The notes below the pieces were generated by a model that saw nothing but the letters and a program-made list of their open reading frames with translations, ran no database searches and was not told the origin of the DNA. Shown piece after piece: positions 1 through 9,561 of a stretch of DNA of 64,000 nucleotides; position 1 is the stretch's first letter, and the number at the start of each line of letters is the position of its first letter. This DNA is from Nodosilinea sp. FACHB-131 (GTDB lineage Bacteria > Cyanobacteriota > Cyanobacteriia > Phormidesmidales > Phormidesmidaceae): the NCBI RefSeq assembly GCF_014695395.1, contig NZ_JACJOF010000016.1, positions 186,001 through 250,000 on the forward strand, written 5' to 3'. Both the position numbers and the translations under genes were made by a program.

Positions 1-652
1 CCCCCGCCAGCGCCCACTGAGCCGGGGTGGTTTTGACTGGGTCGGCGGTAGCGGGCAGTACCACTACCGTAGGCTTTTGCTCGAGGTTTTCGACTAAAAA
101 CAGGCGGTAGCGATCGCCCAGTCGCTCCTCCAGTCGTTCTGCCAAGGTAGCCTGGGTGGCTGCCGGTTCACCCCGCAGGTTGCCGCGAAAAATTGCCCCC
201 TGGTCGTAGGGAATCGTCTCGGTGCGAAAGTAAGTGTCAAGGCCAAAGATGCCTTCGATCTGCGTCAGATCTTCCGGGGGCAGGGCGATCGCGGCGGGGG
301 CAGCAGGAGCAGGGGTGGGTTGATCGAGGGGCTCTAGGCGATCGGTGTTTTCGGGGGGAGAGTCCATCGCTGGCGCTGGCCGCTGGGTCGAGAGCATGTC
401 CTGCCCCAGGGCTCGCAACCGTCGCCCCAGATAAATATAGAGGCCAGTAGATCCCAACAACAGCAGCAGCACCCCCGCCAGGTTGACATAAATACCCAGG
501 GCAAACAGCCCAAAGAACAGCAGCCACGGGGCCATCAGCACCAGCGATTGCAGCCAAGCCAAGATACCCACGGTGCCGTAGGGCAAGGCCCGGCGGTAGC
601 CCCAGACTAAAATCGCGATCGCGGCCAGCAAAATCAACCCAGTAATCACCAT
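1..652 (-). CDS. Site-2 protease (M50) family, EGY-like, N-terminal part only
   Basis: The 217 residues in the window run off the left edge without a stop. They open with a hydrophobic helix (residues 2-18) and two more membrane segments (about 27-75), then a Pro/Ala-rich linker. A soluble region follows that contains the motifs IEGIFGLDTYF, RGNLRG and GDRYRLFLVEN. The GNLR block and this order match the N-terminal region of cyanobacterial S2P homologues and of chloroplast EGY1, intramembrane zinc metalloproteases of thylakoid-type membranes. The HExxH catalytic helix lies beyond the window and was not seen, so activity is inferred from family resemblance. The start is the ATG at 652; a GAGGAGG lies about 18 nt upstream, which is rather far for a ribosome site. 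Confidence 0.8.
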   Translation of the reverse strand, partial: MVITGLILLAAIAILVWGYRRALPYGTVGILAWLQSLVLMAPWLLFFGLFALGIYVNLAGVLLLLLGSTGLYIYLGRRLRALGQDMLSTQRPAPAMDSPPENTDRLEPLDQPTPAPAAPAAIALPPEDLTQIEGIFGLDTYFRTETIPYDQGAIFRGNLRGEPAATQATLAERLEERLGDRYRLFLVENLEQKPTVVVLPATADPVKTTPAQWALAG

Positions 653-898
653 AATGCCGCTGCCCCTACCCTCCTCAACATGTGCTGAAACGCCCGTTTT
701 AGCGGGCAAAATCCCCATCAGTCTACCGTCGATGGGCCGGAGCCGACTAGTCGGGGTTAGTCACCTCGACCTATCGACGGAGCAAACCCGCCCCAAAGGC
801 TATAGTTCCAAGGTTAAGGTGCTTAAATATAGCCAGACAATTTGCCCTTGGCCGCCGTATCCCAAAGGGCTGTCTATCTTGCTCATCGTTGCGCGCCC

Positions 899-2191
899 AT
901 GACTCCCCCGTCCCCTGATCCAGCCCAGCCCCCGCTACCAACCTCTACTCCAGACAACGGCGCTGGTGCTACCTCCGACCAACTAGTCCGGTCCTACCCT
1001 GGCGAGAGTGCAGCGGGGCCGGTTCCGGGTGCCACTCGGCTCGACTTAGACCCCTCCGACCCGATGAATGTCGAGCCCCTGCTGGTTGACTCTGCGGTCA
1101 CCTCGGCCAGCGCGATCACCGTCGTGGCGGTCGCGGTGATTGGGTTGGGGCTGATCACCGGCAGTTTTTGGCTCACCCTGGCGGGGTCTTTGGTGGCCAC
1201 CCTGGTGTCGATTCGGCTGATGTGGCCTTTTCTGCAGGAGGTGCTGGGGGAGCTGTCGGCTCGGCAGCAGTCGCTGCTGATTGCCATCCCTGGGGTGCTG
1301 GTGGGGCTGGTGGGGCTGATGAATATCACCGGCGTTAATCGGGCCATTTTGACCTGGGGTTTGACTCTGCGATGGGATGTTTTGGGGGCCTTAGGAGATT
1401 TCTTGGGGGCGATCGGGCAAATTTTTATCGCCTTTTTGGCTCTGTTTGTGGCCTGGCGGCAGTACGTTATTTCCCGCGACCTGACCAAACAGCAAAACTT
1501 AATTACCCAGCAGCAAACCATCGACTCCTACTTTCAGGGCATTTCAGAACTGGTGCTCGATGATGAAGGCCTGCTCGAAGACTGGCCCCAGGAGCGCATC
1601 ATTGCCGAAGCCCGCACCGCCGCCATTCTTAGCAGCGTTGATGCCGGAGGCAAGGCCAAGGTTATACGCTTTCTCTCTCGCTCTAAGCTGCTCACCCCCC
1701 TGCGCCGCGACAATCGCCTGGGCCGCCCGATTTTGGACGGCCGGGGTGGTTATGAGGAAGACCGGCTGAACGGCACCCGCGTCATCGATTTGGGGGCCAT
1801 GCTGGCCGCCGCCGACCTGTCGAGCAGCGACCTGCGCTGGGCCGACCTCAGCGAAACCAACCTGATTCGCGCTGATCTGCGCCGGGCTGACTTGGTGAGA
1901 ACCAATTTTGCCCGCTCTATTCTGTACCAAGCCAATCTGTCTGGGGCCGACCTGATGGAGGCGCGACTTTTCTATGGGGATGCTGCCACCGCCACTCCCC
2001 GCACCCGCACCGGCGCACCTGACTACACTACCGGAGCCAACACCGGGGCCGTAGTCGAAGGAGCTAACTTCGGCGGCGTGTACCGCCTGTCTGAGGAACA
2101 GCGCCGCTACATCGGGGCCTGGGGCGGTGAGGCTACCCGCGCTACTGTTCCCGGCGGCTGTGAGGATATTCCTAACCGATTGGGGCGGTAG
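899..2191 (+). CDS. Pentapeptide-repeat membrane protein
   Basis: A 430-residue protein when started at the ATG at 899 (MTPPSPDP). An in-frame TTG lies 57 nt upstream but gives an unlikely leader. A Pro-rich N-terminus is followed by at least three hydrophobic segments (roughly residues 85-120, 150-175 and 195-215). Next comes a charged region and, near residues 315-370, pentapeptide repeats of the A(D/N)LxxxDL type. Pentapeptide repeats fold as a right-handed beta helix, and many cyanobacterial membrane proteins carry them with no known function. Its role is unknown. It converges with the transglutaminase gene, and a hairpin lies between the two. Confidence 0.8.
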   Translation: MTPPSPDPAQPPLPTSTPDNGAGATSDQLVRSYPGESAAGPVPGATRLDLDPSDPMNVEPLLVDSAVTSASAITVVAVAVIGLGLITGSFWLTLAGSLVATLVSIRLMWPFLQEVLGELSARQQSLLIAIPGVLVGLVGLMNITGVNRAILTWGLTLRWDVLGALGDFLGAIGQIFIAFLALFVAWRQYVISRDLTKQQNLITQQQTIDSYFQGISELVLDDEGLLEDWPQERIIAEARTAAILSSVDAGGKAKVIRFLSRSKLLTPLRRDNRLGRPILDGRGGYEEDRLNGTRVIDLGAMLAAADLSSSDLRWADLSETNLIRADLRRADLVRTNFARSILYQANLSGADLMEARLFYGDAATATPRTRTGAPDYTTGANTGAVVEGANFGGVYRLSEEQRRYIGAWGGEATRATVPGGCEDIPNRLGR

Positions 2192-2221
2192 AGAGGGATG
2201 AAATTAGTTTTGAAGGTTGAA

Positions 2222-2283
2222 TTTTGAGTTTTGAATTAAAGGCTTACTGCAAGAACTCAAAACTGAGAACTCAAAACTCAAAA
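2222..2283. terminator. Hairpin between convergent genes, built from short repeats
   Basis: TTTTGAGTTTTGA at 2222-2234 is perfectly complementary to TCAAAACTCAAAA at 2271-2283, giving a 13-bp stem. The right arm belongs to a run of near-direct AACTCAAAAC repeats (2253-2284). It sits in the 97-nt gap between two converging genes, so a bidirectional terminator role is likely. The AT-only stem and direct repeats are unlike a classic GC-rich terminator, so it could also be a dispersed repeat. Confidence 0.5.
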
Positions 2284-2288
2284 CTTTC

Positions 2289-3188
2289 TCACTTAAACTC
2301 TGGCGTTGCCCCCAGTTTGCGCACGGCTACCGAGACCTCCATGCCCAGATAGTCGCCCGCATTGCCAAACCATGAGCCAGCGAGGGGAATTGCCTGGCCG
2401 GGGTGCCGGGCGATCGCCACCGCAATTAAATCAAACCCTTCGGTTAGGCGGTTGGTGGGGTCATATACCAGCCAGCCCGCCCCTGGTAGATATACCTGAA
2501 GCCAGGCGTGGGTGGCCCCCGATCCGGTCATACCCACGTCGCCGCCGTCCAGGGCGGAGTCATATAGGTAACCCGACACGAATCGGCAGGCCAGCCCCAG
2601 CCGCCGCAGGGTTTCCATCATCAGCCAGGCGTAGTCGCGGCAGGTGCCCGACTTCAACCGCAGGGTTTCCCCCGGTAGCTGGGTGCCCTCTTCTTCCCGC
2701 GATCGGTAGGTGATGGTGTCGCGAATTGTGTTCATGATGCGACTCAGCACGTCGCTGGTGCGATCTAGATCGCCTGCCACAAAGCTCTTGGCCCAGGCCG
2801 CCACCGATCCATCGGGGTCTTCGGCGTGGGGCCGTAGGTATACCGCTAGGTCAGTCCATTCATCGGGCGTGTACTGCACCGGCACCTCATGGGCCCGGGG
2901 GTCGAGGGGAAAGTTATTGATGCCTTTAGTGCCAAAGTGTTCACCGCGAAACCGGCAGGTAAAGGTCAGTTCTTGGGCTGGTTCACCGATGTCAACTACC
3001 GCTACGTTGTTGGAGAGGGTATCGCTGATCCAGTGCACCTTAGCTGGCACGTTAACATCCAGAGAATAGTCCAGCAGTCGCCCGCTGTAGTTGCCCCGGG
3101 GCAAAAACATGGCCTTGTGGGGGCCAAAAGTCACCGGCCTGGCGTAGCGGTAGGTGGTGACATGTTCAACTTCATAAATGACCGACAT
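2289..3188 (-). CDS. Transglutaminase-like cysteine peptidase family protein
   Basis: A 299-residue protein starting at the ATG at 3188. The N-terminal part (about 1-95, starting IYEVEHVTTYRY) matches the bacterial transglutaminase-like N-terminal domain. The papain-fold core follows, with catalytic Cys in SGTCRDYA, His in GATHAWLQVYLP and Asp in VYDPTN, so the triad is complete. No signal peptide is visible, suggesting a cytoplasmic location. Related bacterial proteins are usually thought to act as peptidases or amidases rather than cross-linkers; the substrate is unknown. It is separated by 110 nt from bioA upstream. Confidence 0.85.
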   Translation of the reverse strand: MSVIYEVEHVTTYRYARPVTFGPHKAMFLPRGNYSGRLLDYSLDVNVPAKVHWISDTLSNNVAVVDIGEPAQELTFTCRFRGEHFGTKGINNFPLDPRAHEVPVQYTPDEWTDLAVYLRPHAEDPDGSVAAWAKSFVAGDLDRTSDVLSRIMNTIRDTITYRSREEEGTQLPGETLRLKSGTCRDYAWLMMETLRRLGLACRFVSGYLYDSALDGGDVGMTGSGATHAWLQVYLPGAGWLVYDPTNRLTEGFDLIAVAIARHPGQAIPLAGSWFGNAGDYLGMEVSVAVRKLGATPEFK

Positions 3189-3298
3189 GGCGGCAGTCCT
3201 AGGATGGGCTTCGTTCTTTTTACTATGGCTTGCAGTCGAGCGTAGACCTGTGCGGTTGTTGTGCCTGCTTCAAATGTGAGGTTTGCCAAGGGCGTGGC

Positions 3299-4585
3299 TT
3301 AAGTAATTAAAACTTCATGTATGGCCGCTGTGATCTGCCTGAGTTGCTGGGGTTCAACAATGTAGGGGGGCATGGTATAAACCAGGCGACCAAAAGGTCG
3401 CAGCCACACTCCCTGGGCAACAAATCGGGGTTGTACCACCGCCATATCTACTGGTTTGTGCAGCTCTACCACTCCGATCGCCCCCAAGACCCGCACATCT
3501 TTCACTGCTGGCAGGTCGCGGCAGGGAGTTAGCTCCTGCTTGAGCTGGGTTTCTATGGCACGTATCCTCGCAACCCAGTCGTAGCTTGCCAACAGGTTCA
3601 AGTTTTCCAAGGCTACCGCGCAGGCGAGGGGGTTGCCCATGAAGGTGGGACCGTGCATGAAAACTCCCGCTTCCCCCTGGGCAAAGGTTTCGCTGATGTG
3701 CTCGGTAGTCAGGGTGGCCGCTAGGGACATAAACCCGCCGGTTAACGCTTTGCCGACACAGAGAATATCGGGGCTGATGCCAGCATATTCGCAGGCAAAT
3801 AGCTTACCTGTGCGGCCAAAGCCCGTAGCGATTTCGTCGAGAATCAGGAGAATGTTGTAGCGATCGCACAGTTCCCTGGCCCGCCGTACGTACTCTGGAT
3901 GATAAACTCGCATGCCCCCTGCCCCCTGCACTACCGGCTCAAAGATCGCGGCGGCAATCTCCCCACGGTGGCGCTGCAAAATCGCCTCAAAGCTGGCTAT
4001 GTCTGCCTCATCCCACAATCCCTCAAAGGGAAGTTGGGGCGCATCGGCAAAATACTGCTCCACTAAGCTGTGGCGAAACAGGTGGTGCATGCCGTTCACC
4101 GGGTCGCACACCGCCATGGCCGCGAAGGTGTCGCCATGATAGCCGTTGCGAATCGTCAGAAAGTGCTGTTTCTGCGGTTCCCCCCGGTTGTGCCAGTACT
4201 GGATCGCCAGCTTCATAGCTACTTCGACCGCCACCGAGCCGGAATCGCAAAAAAACACCTGCTGTAAGGGCTCTGGCGTGATCGTTACCAGCTTTTGGGC
4301 GAGCTGCACCGCCGGTTGGTGAGTCAGCCCGCCAAACATAACGTGGCTCATGTGCCCCATTTGCTCCTGGGCCGCCTGATTTAGCCGGGGGTGATTATAG
4401 CCGTGAATGCAGGTCCACCACGACGACATGCCATCCACCAGGCGTTCCCCAGTTTCTAGCTCTAGATAGACGCCCTGAGCCGATCGCACCGCAAACAAAG
4501 GCCCAGTGTTGGGCATCGCCGCATAGGGATGCCAGACATGGCGGCGATCCAGAGCCAGCAGCTGATCGGTGGGCAGCCTATCCAT
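3299..4585 (-). CDS. bioA: Adenosylmethionine-8-amino-7-oxononanoate aminotransferase (DAPA synthase)
   Basis: A 428-residue class III aminotransferase. It converts 7-keto-8-aminopelargonate to 7,8-diaminopelargonate using S-adenosylmethionine as amino donor, in biotin synthesis. Visible landmarks are the N-terminal HVWHPYAAM and SSWWTCIHGYNHP segments characteristic of BioA, the cofactor-contacting LILDEIATGFGRTGK (Asp250), and the PLP lysine in VGKALTGG (Lys279). Length is normal. It lies 65 nt downstream of the hydrolase gene on the same strand, so it may be at the end of the clpP-clpX transcript. No other bio genes are present nearby. Confidence 0.93.
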   Translation of the reverse strand: MDRLPTDQLLALDRRHVWHPYAAMPNTGPLFAVRSAQGVYLELETGERLVDGMSSWWTCIHGYNHPRLNQAAQEQMGHMSHVMFGGLTHQPAVQLAQKLVTITPEPLQQVFFCDSGSVAVEVAMKLAIQYWHNRGEPQKQHFLTIRNGYHGDTFAAMAVCDPVNGMHHLFRHSLVEQYFADAPQLPFEGLWDEADIASFEAILQRHRGEIAAAIFEPVVQGAGGMRVYHPEYVRRARELCDRYNILLILDEIATGFGRTGKLFACEYAGISPDILCVGKALTGGFMSLAATLTTEHISETFAQGEAGVFMHGPTFMGNPLACAVALENLNLLASYDWVARIRAIETQLKQELTPCRDLPAVKDVRVLGAIGVVELHKPVDMAVVQPRFVAQGVWLRPFGRLVYTMPPYIVEPQQLRQITAAIHEVLIT

Positions 4586-4650
4586 AGATCGGGGGTATTA
4601 TGCCAATGGTGAGGCTAGGACAATGCGCAGCAAAGCACCTCAGCTGAGGT

Positions 4651-5505
4651 CTAAGCCAGGAATTCGTTGACGTACCCGAGGTAAGTCTCCGGGTCTTCGA
4701 GCATGGGAAAATGCCCAGTATTCTTTACCAATGCGTACTCGATCTTAGGGTTCAAAGCCGCTGCTGTGCGCCCCAGTTCTGCGGGGGTAATTTTGTCGAA
4801 CTCTCCTGACACCAGCAAAGTTGGCACGGTAATTTTGGCAAATTCAAGGGGCATTACCTCTGTCGCCTTTTTGCTGACCGAGGTAAAGATGGTGCCGAGG
4901 GCCGTGGCGTAGTCGGCGTTTAGAAAATCGTCTAAAAACGCAATTTTCTCCGCAGCGGGAATGGGGCGGCTGAGGAACCGAGCCATAAAGAAGCGCGGTG
5001 CCAGCGGTATTTTCCCCAACCACTTGGGCCGAAAGGCCACCACGTAGCCGCCAAACTTGTAGAAGGCCTCAAAGGCGGCTTTGTCGTATTCAAAAGTGCC
5101 GTTGCAGGTCAGGATGGCGCGATCGCACAGCTCTGGGTACTGATTCAAAAAGTACACCGCCACCGACGCCCCCATGGAGTGGGCGTTGATCGAAACCTTG
5201 GGCAGATTGAGCGCCTTTAACAGCTCAGCCAAATCGTCCGCGTAGGTTTCTAGCTCATAGCCTCGCGCCGCAGCGGCCTCCTGCTGGTCGGGAGCCAGAC
5301 GCGATCGCCCAAAGCCGCGCATGTCGTAGAGCAGGCAGTCATAGCGATCGCTCAATACCGCCGCCGTGCTCTGCCAGTAGCGAGCCGACCCAGCCCAGCC
5401 GTGAATAAAGACCATCACCGGCTTAGTAGAGGCCGGATCGCGCGGTGTATCGGTGCCGACCCACTCGTAATAGTGGTTAACCTGGTTGACGTCAATATAG
5501 GGCAT
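4651..5505 (-). CDS. Alpha/beta hydrolase
   Basis: A 284-residue alpha/beta-hydrolase fold protein. Oxyanion-hole segment HGWAG is near residue 35, the nucleophile serine is in NAHSMGAS, the acid in SGEFDKITP and the histidine in NTGHFPMLEDP, so the triad is intact. There is no signal peptide. The start lies 2 nt after the clpX stop codon, indicating co-transcription and probably coupled translation with clpX. The substrate cannot be told from sequence; the family includes esterases, haloperoxidases and C-C hydrolases. Confidence 0.85.
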   Translation of the reverse strand: MPYIDVNQVNHYYEWVGTDTPRDPASTKPVMVFIHGWAGSARYWQSTAAVLSDRYDCLLYDMRGFGRSRLAPDQQEAAAARGYELETYADDLAELLKALNLPKVSINAHSMGASVAVYFLNQYPELCDRAILTCNGTFEYDKAAFEAFYKFGGYVVAFRPKWLGKIPLAPRFFMARFLSRPIPAAEKIAFLDDFLNADYATALGTIFTSVSKKATEVMPLEFAKITVPTLLVSGEFDKITPAELGRTAAALNPKIEYALVKNTGHFPMLEDPETYLGYVNEFLA

Positions 5506-5507
5506 GG

Positions 5508-6848
5508 CTAAGCAGACTCGGGCTTAGGCATAGACGAGGGATGTACTAGCAGGTCAGCGGTAGACCGCTGCTCCACCATTTCGCGGGTGATCGTGCAGCG
5601 CTTCAAGTCTTTGCGCGAGGGCAGCTCATACATAATGTCAAGCATCAGCTCTTCAATAATGCCGCGGAGGGCGCGAGCGCCAGTCTTGCGGCGGTAGGCT
5701 TCACGGGCGATCGCTCGCAGCGCATCCGGCTTAAACTCAAGCTGCACGTTGTCCATCAGCATCAGCTTTTGGAACTGCTTCACCAATGCGTTCTTCGGCT
5801 CAGTCAAAATCGCCATCAGCGACTCTTCATCCAGCGGCTCTAGCACCGAGGTTGCCGGAATGCGGCCAATAAACTCAGGTATTAAGCCAAACTTCACTAG
5901 ATCGTCGGGTTCCAAATTACGCAGCACGTCGGCGGTACGCTTTTCGCGAGAAAACTGCCCTTCGCCCGGCTGCACAAAGCCAATCGATTTTTTGCCAGTC
6001 CGCTGTTCAACAATTTTTTCTAGCCCAACAAAGGCACCGCCGCAGATAAACAAGATGTTGCTGGTGTCAATCTGAATGCAGTCTTGGTAGGGATGCTTGC
6101 GCCCGCCCTGGGGCGGCACATTGGCAACGGTGCCTTCTAGCATTTTTAGCAGCGCCTGCTGCACGCCCTCACCAGACACATCGCGGGTGATGGAAGGATT
6201 CTCGCTCTTGCGAGCAATTTTGTCGATTTCGTCAATGTAGATGATGCCGCGCTGGGCCTCTTCCACATCTAGGTCGGCTACCTGGAGCAGCCGCAGCAGA
6301 ATATTTTCCACATCTTCACCCACATAGCCCGCCTCGGTGAGGGTAGTAGCATCAGCTACAGCAAAGGGCACTTCGAGAATACGGGCTAGGGTCTGAGCCA
6401 GCAGCGTCTTACCGCAGCCTGTGGGGCCAATCAGCAAAATGTTCGACTTTTGTAGCTCAACGACATCGTCGGCTGCTTCTCCCTCAGACCCTTGCAGGTA
6501 GCTGAGGCGCTTGTAGTGGTTGTAGACCGCCACCGACAGCACCTTTTTGGCCTCATTTTGACCAATGACGTGATCGTCGAGGTAATTCTTGATCTCCCGC
6601 GGCTTAGGTATTTGGTTGAGGGCAATGGCTGGAGCGGTGCGCGGGCGATCGGCAGCGGGGGTATCGCGCCGAGGTACGGGCTGGGCGATCGCAGTGCCCG
6701 AGTCAAACAGCTCTTCGTCTAAAATTTCGTTGCACAGGTCAACGCACTCGTCACAGATGTAGACCCCCGGCCCCGCAATCAACTTGCGCACCTGCTCCTG
6801 AGACTTGCCACAAAACGAGCACTTAAGATGGGAGTCGTACTTAGACAT
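5508..6848 (-). CDS. clpX: ATP-dependent Clp protease ATP-binding subunit ClpX
   Basis: A 446-residue AAA+ unfoldase that feeds substrates to ClpP. The N-terminal C4 zinc-binding domain is clear (CSFCGKS and CDECVDLC). Walker A is [12 protein letters not shown], Walker B is [10 protein letters not shown], and the pore loop GYVGEDV follows ADATTLTEA. The C-terminal sensor-2/SspB-like region contains [13 protein letters not shown]. Length is normal, with a short Ala/Pro-rich linker between zinc domain and AAA core. It starts 12 nt after clpP, forming the conserved cyanobacterial clpP-clpX pair, and is followed almost without gap by the hydrolase gene. Confidence 0.97.
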   Translation of the reverse strand: MSKYDSHLKCSFCGKSQEQVRKLIAGPGVYICDECVDLCNEILDEELFDSGTAIAQPVPRRDTPAADRPRTAPAIALNQIPKPREIKNYLDDHVIGQNEAKKVLSVAVYNHYKRLSYLQGSEGEAADDVVELQKSNILLIGPTGCGKTLLAQTLARILEVPFAVADATTLTEAGYVGEDVENILLRLLQVADLDVEEAQRGIIYIDEIDKIARKSENPSITRDVSGEGVQQALLKMLEGTVANVPPQGGRKHPYQDCIQIDTSNILFICGGAFVGLEKIVEQRTGKKSIGFVQPGEGQFSREKRTADVLRNLEPDDLVKFGLIPEFIGRIPATSVLEPLDEESLMAILTEPKNALVKQFQKLMLMDNVQLEFKPDALRAIAREAYRRKTGARALRGIIEELMLDIMYELPSRKDLKRCTITREMVEQRSTADLLVHPSSMPKPESA

Positions 6849-6860
6849 AAAATAATGACC

Positions 6861-7550
6861 CTAATTTAGTGCAGTCATAGTGGGGGCGGTGGGAAGATAT
6901 TGCTGCTCAACAACATCGTCAATCAACCCATAGGCCTTTGACTCGGCGGCAGACATGTAAAAGTCGCGCTCGGTGTCAGTCTCGATGCGCTCTATCGGCT
7001 GCCCCGTGTGATGGGCAATCAACTCATTCAACCGGTTCTTGTGGTAGAGAATCTCTCTTGCCTGGATCTCGATATCCACGGCCTGGCCCTGGGCACCCCC
7101 TAGGGGCTGGTGAATCATAATCCGCGAGCTGGGTAGGGAGAGGCGCTTGCCCTTAGCGCCGGCACAGAGCAAAAACGCTCCCATGCTGGCCGCTAGCCCA
7201 AAGCAAATCGTCACTACATCGGGGCGAATTTGCTGCATGGTGTCGTAGATCGCCATGCCCGCTGTCACAGAACCACCTGGAGAGTTGATGTAGAGCTGCA
7301 CGTCCTTCTCAGGGTCTTCAGCATCCAGATAAAGCAGCTGGGCAACGATCGAGTCGGCCACCTCATCGGTCACCGGCGTGCCCAGAAACACAATGCGCTC
7401 TCGCAGCAGGCGGGAGTAGATGTCGAACGCCCGTTCCCCCCGCCCCGATTGCTCTACAACAACGGGCAGCATGCTGCGAACCTGGTTAGCGCTAAGGGCA
7501 GACTGGCTCAAGCTCAAGATAGGGCTACTCAATGGGTTCGATGCAATCAT
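6861..7550 (-). CDS. clpP: ATP-dependent Clp protease proteolytic subunit ClpP
   Basis: A 229-residue serine peptidase that forms the proteolytic chamber served by ClpX. The triad is visible: Ser122 in LAASMGAF, His147 in IMIHQPLGG, and Asp196 in TERDFYMS. A roughly 45-residue N-terminal extension precedes the conserved [10 protein letters not shown] segment. Its place directly upstream of clpX matches the clpP2-clpX operon known from other cyanobacteria, which carry several ClpP paralogues. A long hairpin lies in the 186-nt gap between tig and this gene and may tune its expression. Confidence 0.96.
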   Translation of the reverse strand: MIASNPLSSPILSLSQSALSANQVRSMLPVVVEQSGRGERAFDIYSRLLRERIVFLGTPVTDEVADSIVAQLLYLDAEDPEKDVQLYINSPGGSVTAGMAIYDTMQQIRPDVVTICFGLAASMGAFLLCAGAKGKRLSLPSSRIMIHQPLGGAQGQAVDIEIQAREILYHKNRLNELIAHHTGQPIERIETDTERDFYMSAAESKAYGLIDDVVEQQYLPTAPTMTALN

Positions 7551-7644
7551 AATGGGTTTGCGCGAGATTTCAAGGGCTTAGGAATATTGCGTTACTAGCA
7601 GAGCGCCCAGGTCACAACTGGTTAAACCGGACACTTAGACTAAC

Positions 7645-7716
7645 AAGCCATCGGTTAGCCTACCCGACATTATGCCCCAAAAAATTAGGTTCACGGGGTG
7701 GGCTAACCGATGGTTT
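7645..7716 (-). promoter_or_regulatory. Long hairpin between tig and clpP
   Basis: Positions 7645-7665 pair with 7696-7716 over 21 bp, with only G-T wobbles as imperfections. The perfect core is CCATCGGTTAGCC (7648-7660) against GGCTAACCGATGG (7701-7713). The loop is 30 nt. There is no T-run on the minus strand after the stem, so a plain intrinsic terminator is not obvious. It could stabilise an mRNA end, attenuate read-through from tig into clpP, or be a dispersed repeat. Confidence 0.6.
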
Positions 7717-7736
7717 ACCGAAATCCGTAGCTAGAC

Positions 7737-9245
7737 TCAAACGCCTTTAGCTGCTTTTTTGGTCTTGCCGGCCTGGAGTTCATCCTCCTCATCAGCTTCG
7801 GCGGTCTCCCCAGCATCGTCCGCTACCGCAGTGGCCTCGACTTCAATGGCATCGCTCTCAGAGTTGTCGGTCTCGACAGCGGTGGCCTCAATGGCATCGG
7901 CTTGGTCGACGGCCTCTTCTTTTTGCAGAGTGCCTTCGGGCACCAGCTCAACGGTGTTGGCTTCCTCTAGCCAGGCCAGAATTTTTTCCTGGAGCAGCTC
8001 CTCAGTTAGCACCTGTTGGAGGCGATCGGGGTCGATCTGGCTGGGGTCTTCTACCTCGGCCATGGCCTCCTTGATCTTTGCTTGCAGAGCCTCTTCTTCA
8101 ATCTTGATGCCCTCCTGCTTGGCTACTTCCCCCAGAGCTAGGGTGCGGCGCAGGCGATCGATCGCCTCAGGACGGGTGCGCTGGCGCATGCCGTCAACCA
8201 GCTCGCGGGTTAGCATTTTGTTGACATCAATACCCTGGCGGCTGAGCTGCATGATGGTTTGGGTGAGCAAAAAATCCACCTCTTTCTGCACCAGGGTGTT
8301 AGGAATTTCGGCCTCCAGGTGCTCCACCAAAGCTTTGACTAGGGCCGCATCTTTATTGGCCTTAGTTTTTTCGTCGGCCTCTTCCTGGTACCGCTCGACT
8401 AGCGAAGTGCGTAGGGCTTCGATGGTCTCAAATTCGCTGATCTCTTGAGCAAAGTCATCGTCAAGTTCGGGCAGTTCCTTCTCCTTAATTTCCTTTAGGG
8501 TGATAGAGAACACCGCTGGCTTGCCCGCTAGCTCGGCCTGAGCGTAGTCGTCGGGGAAAGGAATCTCGACATCTTTAGCCTCTTCTAGGGCCATGCCGAT
8601 GATGCCTTCCACAAAACCAGGAATGAACCGCCCTTCCTCTAGCTCTACCTGGAAATCGGTGCCCGAGCCGCCCTGAAATTCTTCAAAATCGCCACTTTCG
8701 GTCTGAACTTTGCCGGCAAAGTCAATCACGGCCACATCGCCAGCTTGAGCGGGACGATCTTCGATGGGCACTAGAGTAGCCAGGTTGTTTTGGTACTGGG
8801 CTAGGGTGCTGTCGACCCGCTCGGGGTCAGGAAGAACTTCTTCGGCCTGTACAGATAGCCCTTTGTAGGTTTTTAGGGTGACTCGGGGGGGAACGTCTAC
8901 GGAGGCCTGAATGGTGATGGGCTGACCGGGCTCGTACTGACCAATCAGTTCTTCAAAGCCGCTTTTTAGCTGGTAGTTGCCGATCGCATCGATCTCTTCT
9001 TGCTTGATGGCTTTTTCAACGGCGTTCTGTACCAGTTCTTCAATGACGGCTGCCTTAAACTGAGTCACCCCAATCCGCTGCAAAAAGACCTGCCGAGGCA
9101 CTTTGCCCTTGCGAAAACCCGGTATATTGACCGTCCGCATCATCTTATTTAGCACCTGATCGTAGGTCTTTTGAGACAGATCGGCGGGAATCTCGATCTC
9201 TAGTCCCACCTGGCTGTCGGGCAGTACTTCCTGGGTAACTTTCAT
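7737..9245 (-). CDS. tig: Trigger factor
   Basis: A 502-residue ribosome-associated chaperone and peptidyl-prolyl isomerase. The N-terminal ribosome-docking signature GFRKGKVPRQV is at about residues 43-53. The FKBP-like domain spans about 165-250 (GDVAVIDFAGK ... FIPGFVEGIIGM), and the helical C-domain follows. The last 55-60 residues are an acidic Asp/Glu/Ala-rich extension ending in a Lys-rich tip, as in many cyanobacterial trigger factors. The order tig-clpP-clpX on one strand is a widely conserved protein quality-control arrangement. The upstream gap (9246-9561) is divergent with asd and holds no recognisable gene. Confidence 0.96.
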   Translation of the reverse strand: MKVTQEVLPDSQVGLEIEIPADLSQKTYDQVLNKMMRTVNIPGFRKGKVPRQVFLQRIGVTQFKAAVIEELVQNAVEKAIKQEEIDAIGNYQLKSGFEELIGQYEPGQPITIQASVDVPPRVTLKTYKGLSVQAEEVLPDPERVDSTLAQYQNNLATLVPIEDRPAQAGDVAVIDFAGKVQTESGDFEEFQGGSGTDFQVELEEGRFIPGFVEGIIGMALEEAKDVEIPFPDDYAQAELAGKPAVFSITLKEIKEKELPELDDDFAQEISEFETIEALRTSLVERYQEEADEKTKANKDAALVKALVEHLEAEIPNTLVQKEVDFLLTQTIMQLSRQGIDVNKMLTRELVDGMRQRTRPEAIDRLRRTLALGEVAKQEGIKIEEEALQAKIKEAMAEVEDPSQIDPDRLQQVLTEELLQEKILAWLEEANTVELVPEGTLQKEEAVDQADAIEATAVETDNSESDAIEVEATAVADDAGETAEADEEDELQAGKTKKAAKGV

Positions 9246-9561
9246 GGGGTCTTTTTGCTAACTAGACGGCGGCTGCGCGCGCTCCAAACCAGTAAGGAAC
9301 TTTTGGCGCAATTAATAAGCATACTCTATCGTTACAGCGTGGCGGTCATTCCTTGGCTTTGGTCCACAATTCTGAGCCCTCAGGCCTTGGCTCGGGGGCG
9401 ATGGCCAATGAATAGTAGGGCTGGAAGCTTTCGCTATTTCCTTATATTTTGTGAGTCCTGTCTGGCTAGCGATGGAGCCGTTGGCGGGCTGTCGGTAGAT
9501 TGAAGCAAAATGTTAGTATCGGCTGATGCAATGCGTTCTGTGAGTAGGTTGAGGTGGCGCT

